Source of the DNA: Olivibacter sp. XZL3
GTDB taxonomy: Bacteria; Bacteroidota; Bacteroidia; Sphingobacteriales; Sphingobacteriaceae
Length of the DNA: 64,000 nucleotides
Direction: 5' to 3'
NCBI RefSeq assembly: GCF_004368405.1
Contig: NZ_SBJH01000008.1
Coordinates: 210,831-274,830 of the forward strand
Numbering within the stretch: position 1 is the first letter of the stretch; each line of letters starts with the position of its first letter. Of this stretch, positions 63,487-64,000 are shown piece by piece. The position numbers and the translations under genes are program-made. The notes beneath the pieces were generated by a model. That model saw only the letters and a program-made list of their open reading frames with translations. It did no database searches and had not been told where the DNA came from.

Positions 63487-63936
63487 CTATTGATTTACTT
63501 TGTCCCGCCTTTGCATTGCGATATGCTTAATGGCGAGTTCTACATTACCGTCCAGTTCGGAAGCAAGCTGCATTACTTCCATTTTTTCGGTTTCTTCGGT
63601 TGTGTAAGCGAGGTATTCCTCCAAACTAACTTCAGTGGCATAGACTGCCGAGTGCGTACCACCTAAGCCAATCCAAACCTCTTTGTACAGTCGGCTTGCA
63701 TCGTTGTTCATATTGATGGAAAGTACCTGCCCTTTCTCTTTGTCCGTAAGTCCGAGCATCGCCTGTATATCATCGAACTTGTTCATATACTTGCGTTGGT
63801 CAAGCAGGATTTTACAGTCGGAATTGTTGATGATACTTTCTTTCACAATAGGCGATTGGATAATATCATCGACCTCTTGCGTTACGACAATTGCTTCTCC
63901 GAAGAATTTGCGGACAGTTTTAAGTAGGCTAAGCAT
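63487..63936 (-). CDS. traG: C-terminal part of TraG, VirB4-like conjugation ATPase
   Basis: The last 149 residues of the transfer ATPase of the TraG (VirB4) family: KTVRKFFGEAIVVTQEVDDI, SIINNSDCKILLDQRKYMNKF and EVWIGLGGTHSAVYATEVSLEEYLAYT are typical of the C-terminal domain. The intact protein has over 800 residues, so this is only a fragment. Codons continue in frame before the Met (IRRW) up to a TAA at about 63961-63963, so the ATG is not the true start. The upstream part is separated by the intron-like sequence at the window edge. Confidence 0.85.
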   Translation of the reverse strand: MLSLLKTVRKFFGEAIVVTQEVDDIIQSPIVKESIINNSDCKILLDQRKYMNKFDDIQAMLGLTDKEKGQVLSINMNNDASRLYKEVWIGLGGTHSAVYATEVSLEEYLAYTTEETEKMEVMQLASELDGNVELAIKHIAMQRRDKVNQ

Positions 63937-63949
63937 CCAGCGCCTTATC

Positions 63950-64000
63950 GTATTGCTACGTTAGGTTTCCAAACACTCGCCCCCGAACCGGACTTACACG
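63950..64000 (-). mobile_element. 3' end of a probable group II intron in traG
   Basis: On the minus strand the last bases read GTAAGTCCGGTTCGGGGGC, which fits the 3' strand of domain V of bacterial group II introns. A hairpin (63960-63974, GTTTGG-AAA-CCTAAC) follows, like domain VI with an unpaired A. Then the traG frame resumes. The intron body, its reverse transcriptase and the 5' traG exon would lie beyond 64000. The exact splice point (near 63950-63955) is not fixed. Confidence 0.6.

Larger units (their letters stand above)
46312..64000. mobile_element. CTnDOT-like integrative conjugative element (left part)
   Basis: From the integrase at 46546 to the right edge the genes are those of Bacteroidota conjugative transposons: tyrosine recombinase, DUF932 protein, HTH proteins, and transfer genes traQ, O, N, M, L, K, J, I and G on the minus strand. 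Cargo for metal handling lies between. The element continues beyond 64000; relaxase, coupling protein and tetQ-type regulators are not in view. The left border is inferred from the lgt break and may lie a little further left. Confidence 0.9.

Overview
The window looks like chromosomal DNA of a Bacteroidota bacterium, most likely of the family Sphingobacteriaceae. The reasons are the Bacteroidota-type -7 promoter boxes (TAnnTTTG), a YidC of the long Bacteroidota form, a fused CcoNO oxidase subunit, and a CTnDOT-like conjugative element with TraG/I/J/K/L/M/N/O/Q genes. Species was not determined.

Bases 1-45000 are mostly conserved chromosome. Base 1 falls in a degenerate 21-bp tandem repeat. 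Then come trpS, a deoxynucleoside kinase, kdsB and a class A beta-lactamase-like hydrolase on the plus strand. A minus-strand group follows: cobalamin adenosyltransferase, a LolD-like ATPase, a PlsC-like acyltransferase and a DEAD-box helicase. pyrG and yidC come next. From 11.7 to 24.4 kb lies a respiratory module. It holds a histidine kinase whose PAS domain carries the haem-ligand residues of the oxygen sensor FixL, and a response regulator fused to a CRP/FNR output domain. After a 25-bp perfect palindrome come a small dehydrogenase-like protein with a Cys-rich tail, hemN, the copper ATPase ccoI, ccoS, ccoNO, ccoQ, ccoP, ccoG, ccoH and a SafE/TauE-like membrane protein. Read together, this is an oxygen-sensing two-component system beside the high-affinity cbb3 terminal oxidase that it probably controls, plus the haem and copper supply genes.

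From 24.4 to 45 kb the genes are housekeeping: a Rieske protein, queG, pyrD, an ABC-F ATPase, an acyl-CoA thioesterase, an EVE protein, an FKBP isomerase, a DUF255 thioredoxin-domain protein, a dipeptide epimerase, a lipoprotein, aminopeptidase P, mazG, an M14 peptidase, a LolE-like permease, fmt, a class IV aminotransferase and rluD. Several carry a -7 box that ends exactly 4 bp before ATG, which points to leaderless transcripts.

From 45 kb the DNA is accessory. It begins with a badly decayed ECF sigma factor gene and the N-terminal half of lgt. A tyrosine recombinase next to lgt marks the left end of an integrative conjugative element that runs past the right edge. Its contents in order are: integrase; DUF932 and small acidic proteins; a receiver-only response regulator; two HTH proteins; a metal cargo cluster (CDF transporter, TonB receptor, Cys-rich exported protein); and the transfer operon traQ-O-N-M-L-K-J-I-G on the minus strand. 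traG breaks off near the right edge, where the sequence looks like the 3' end (domains V-VI) of a group II intron.
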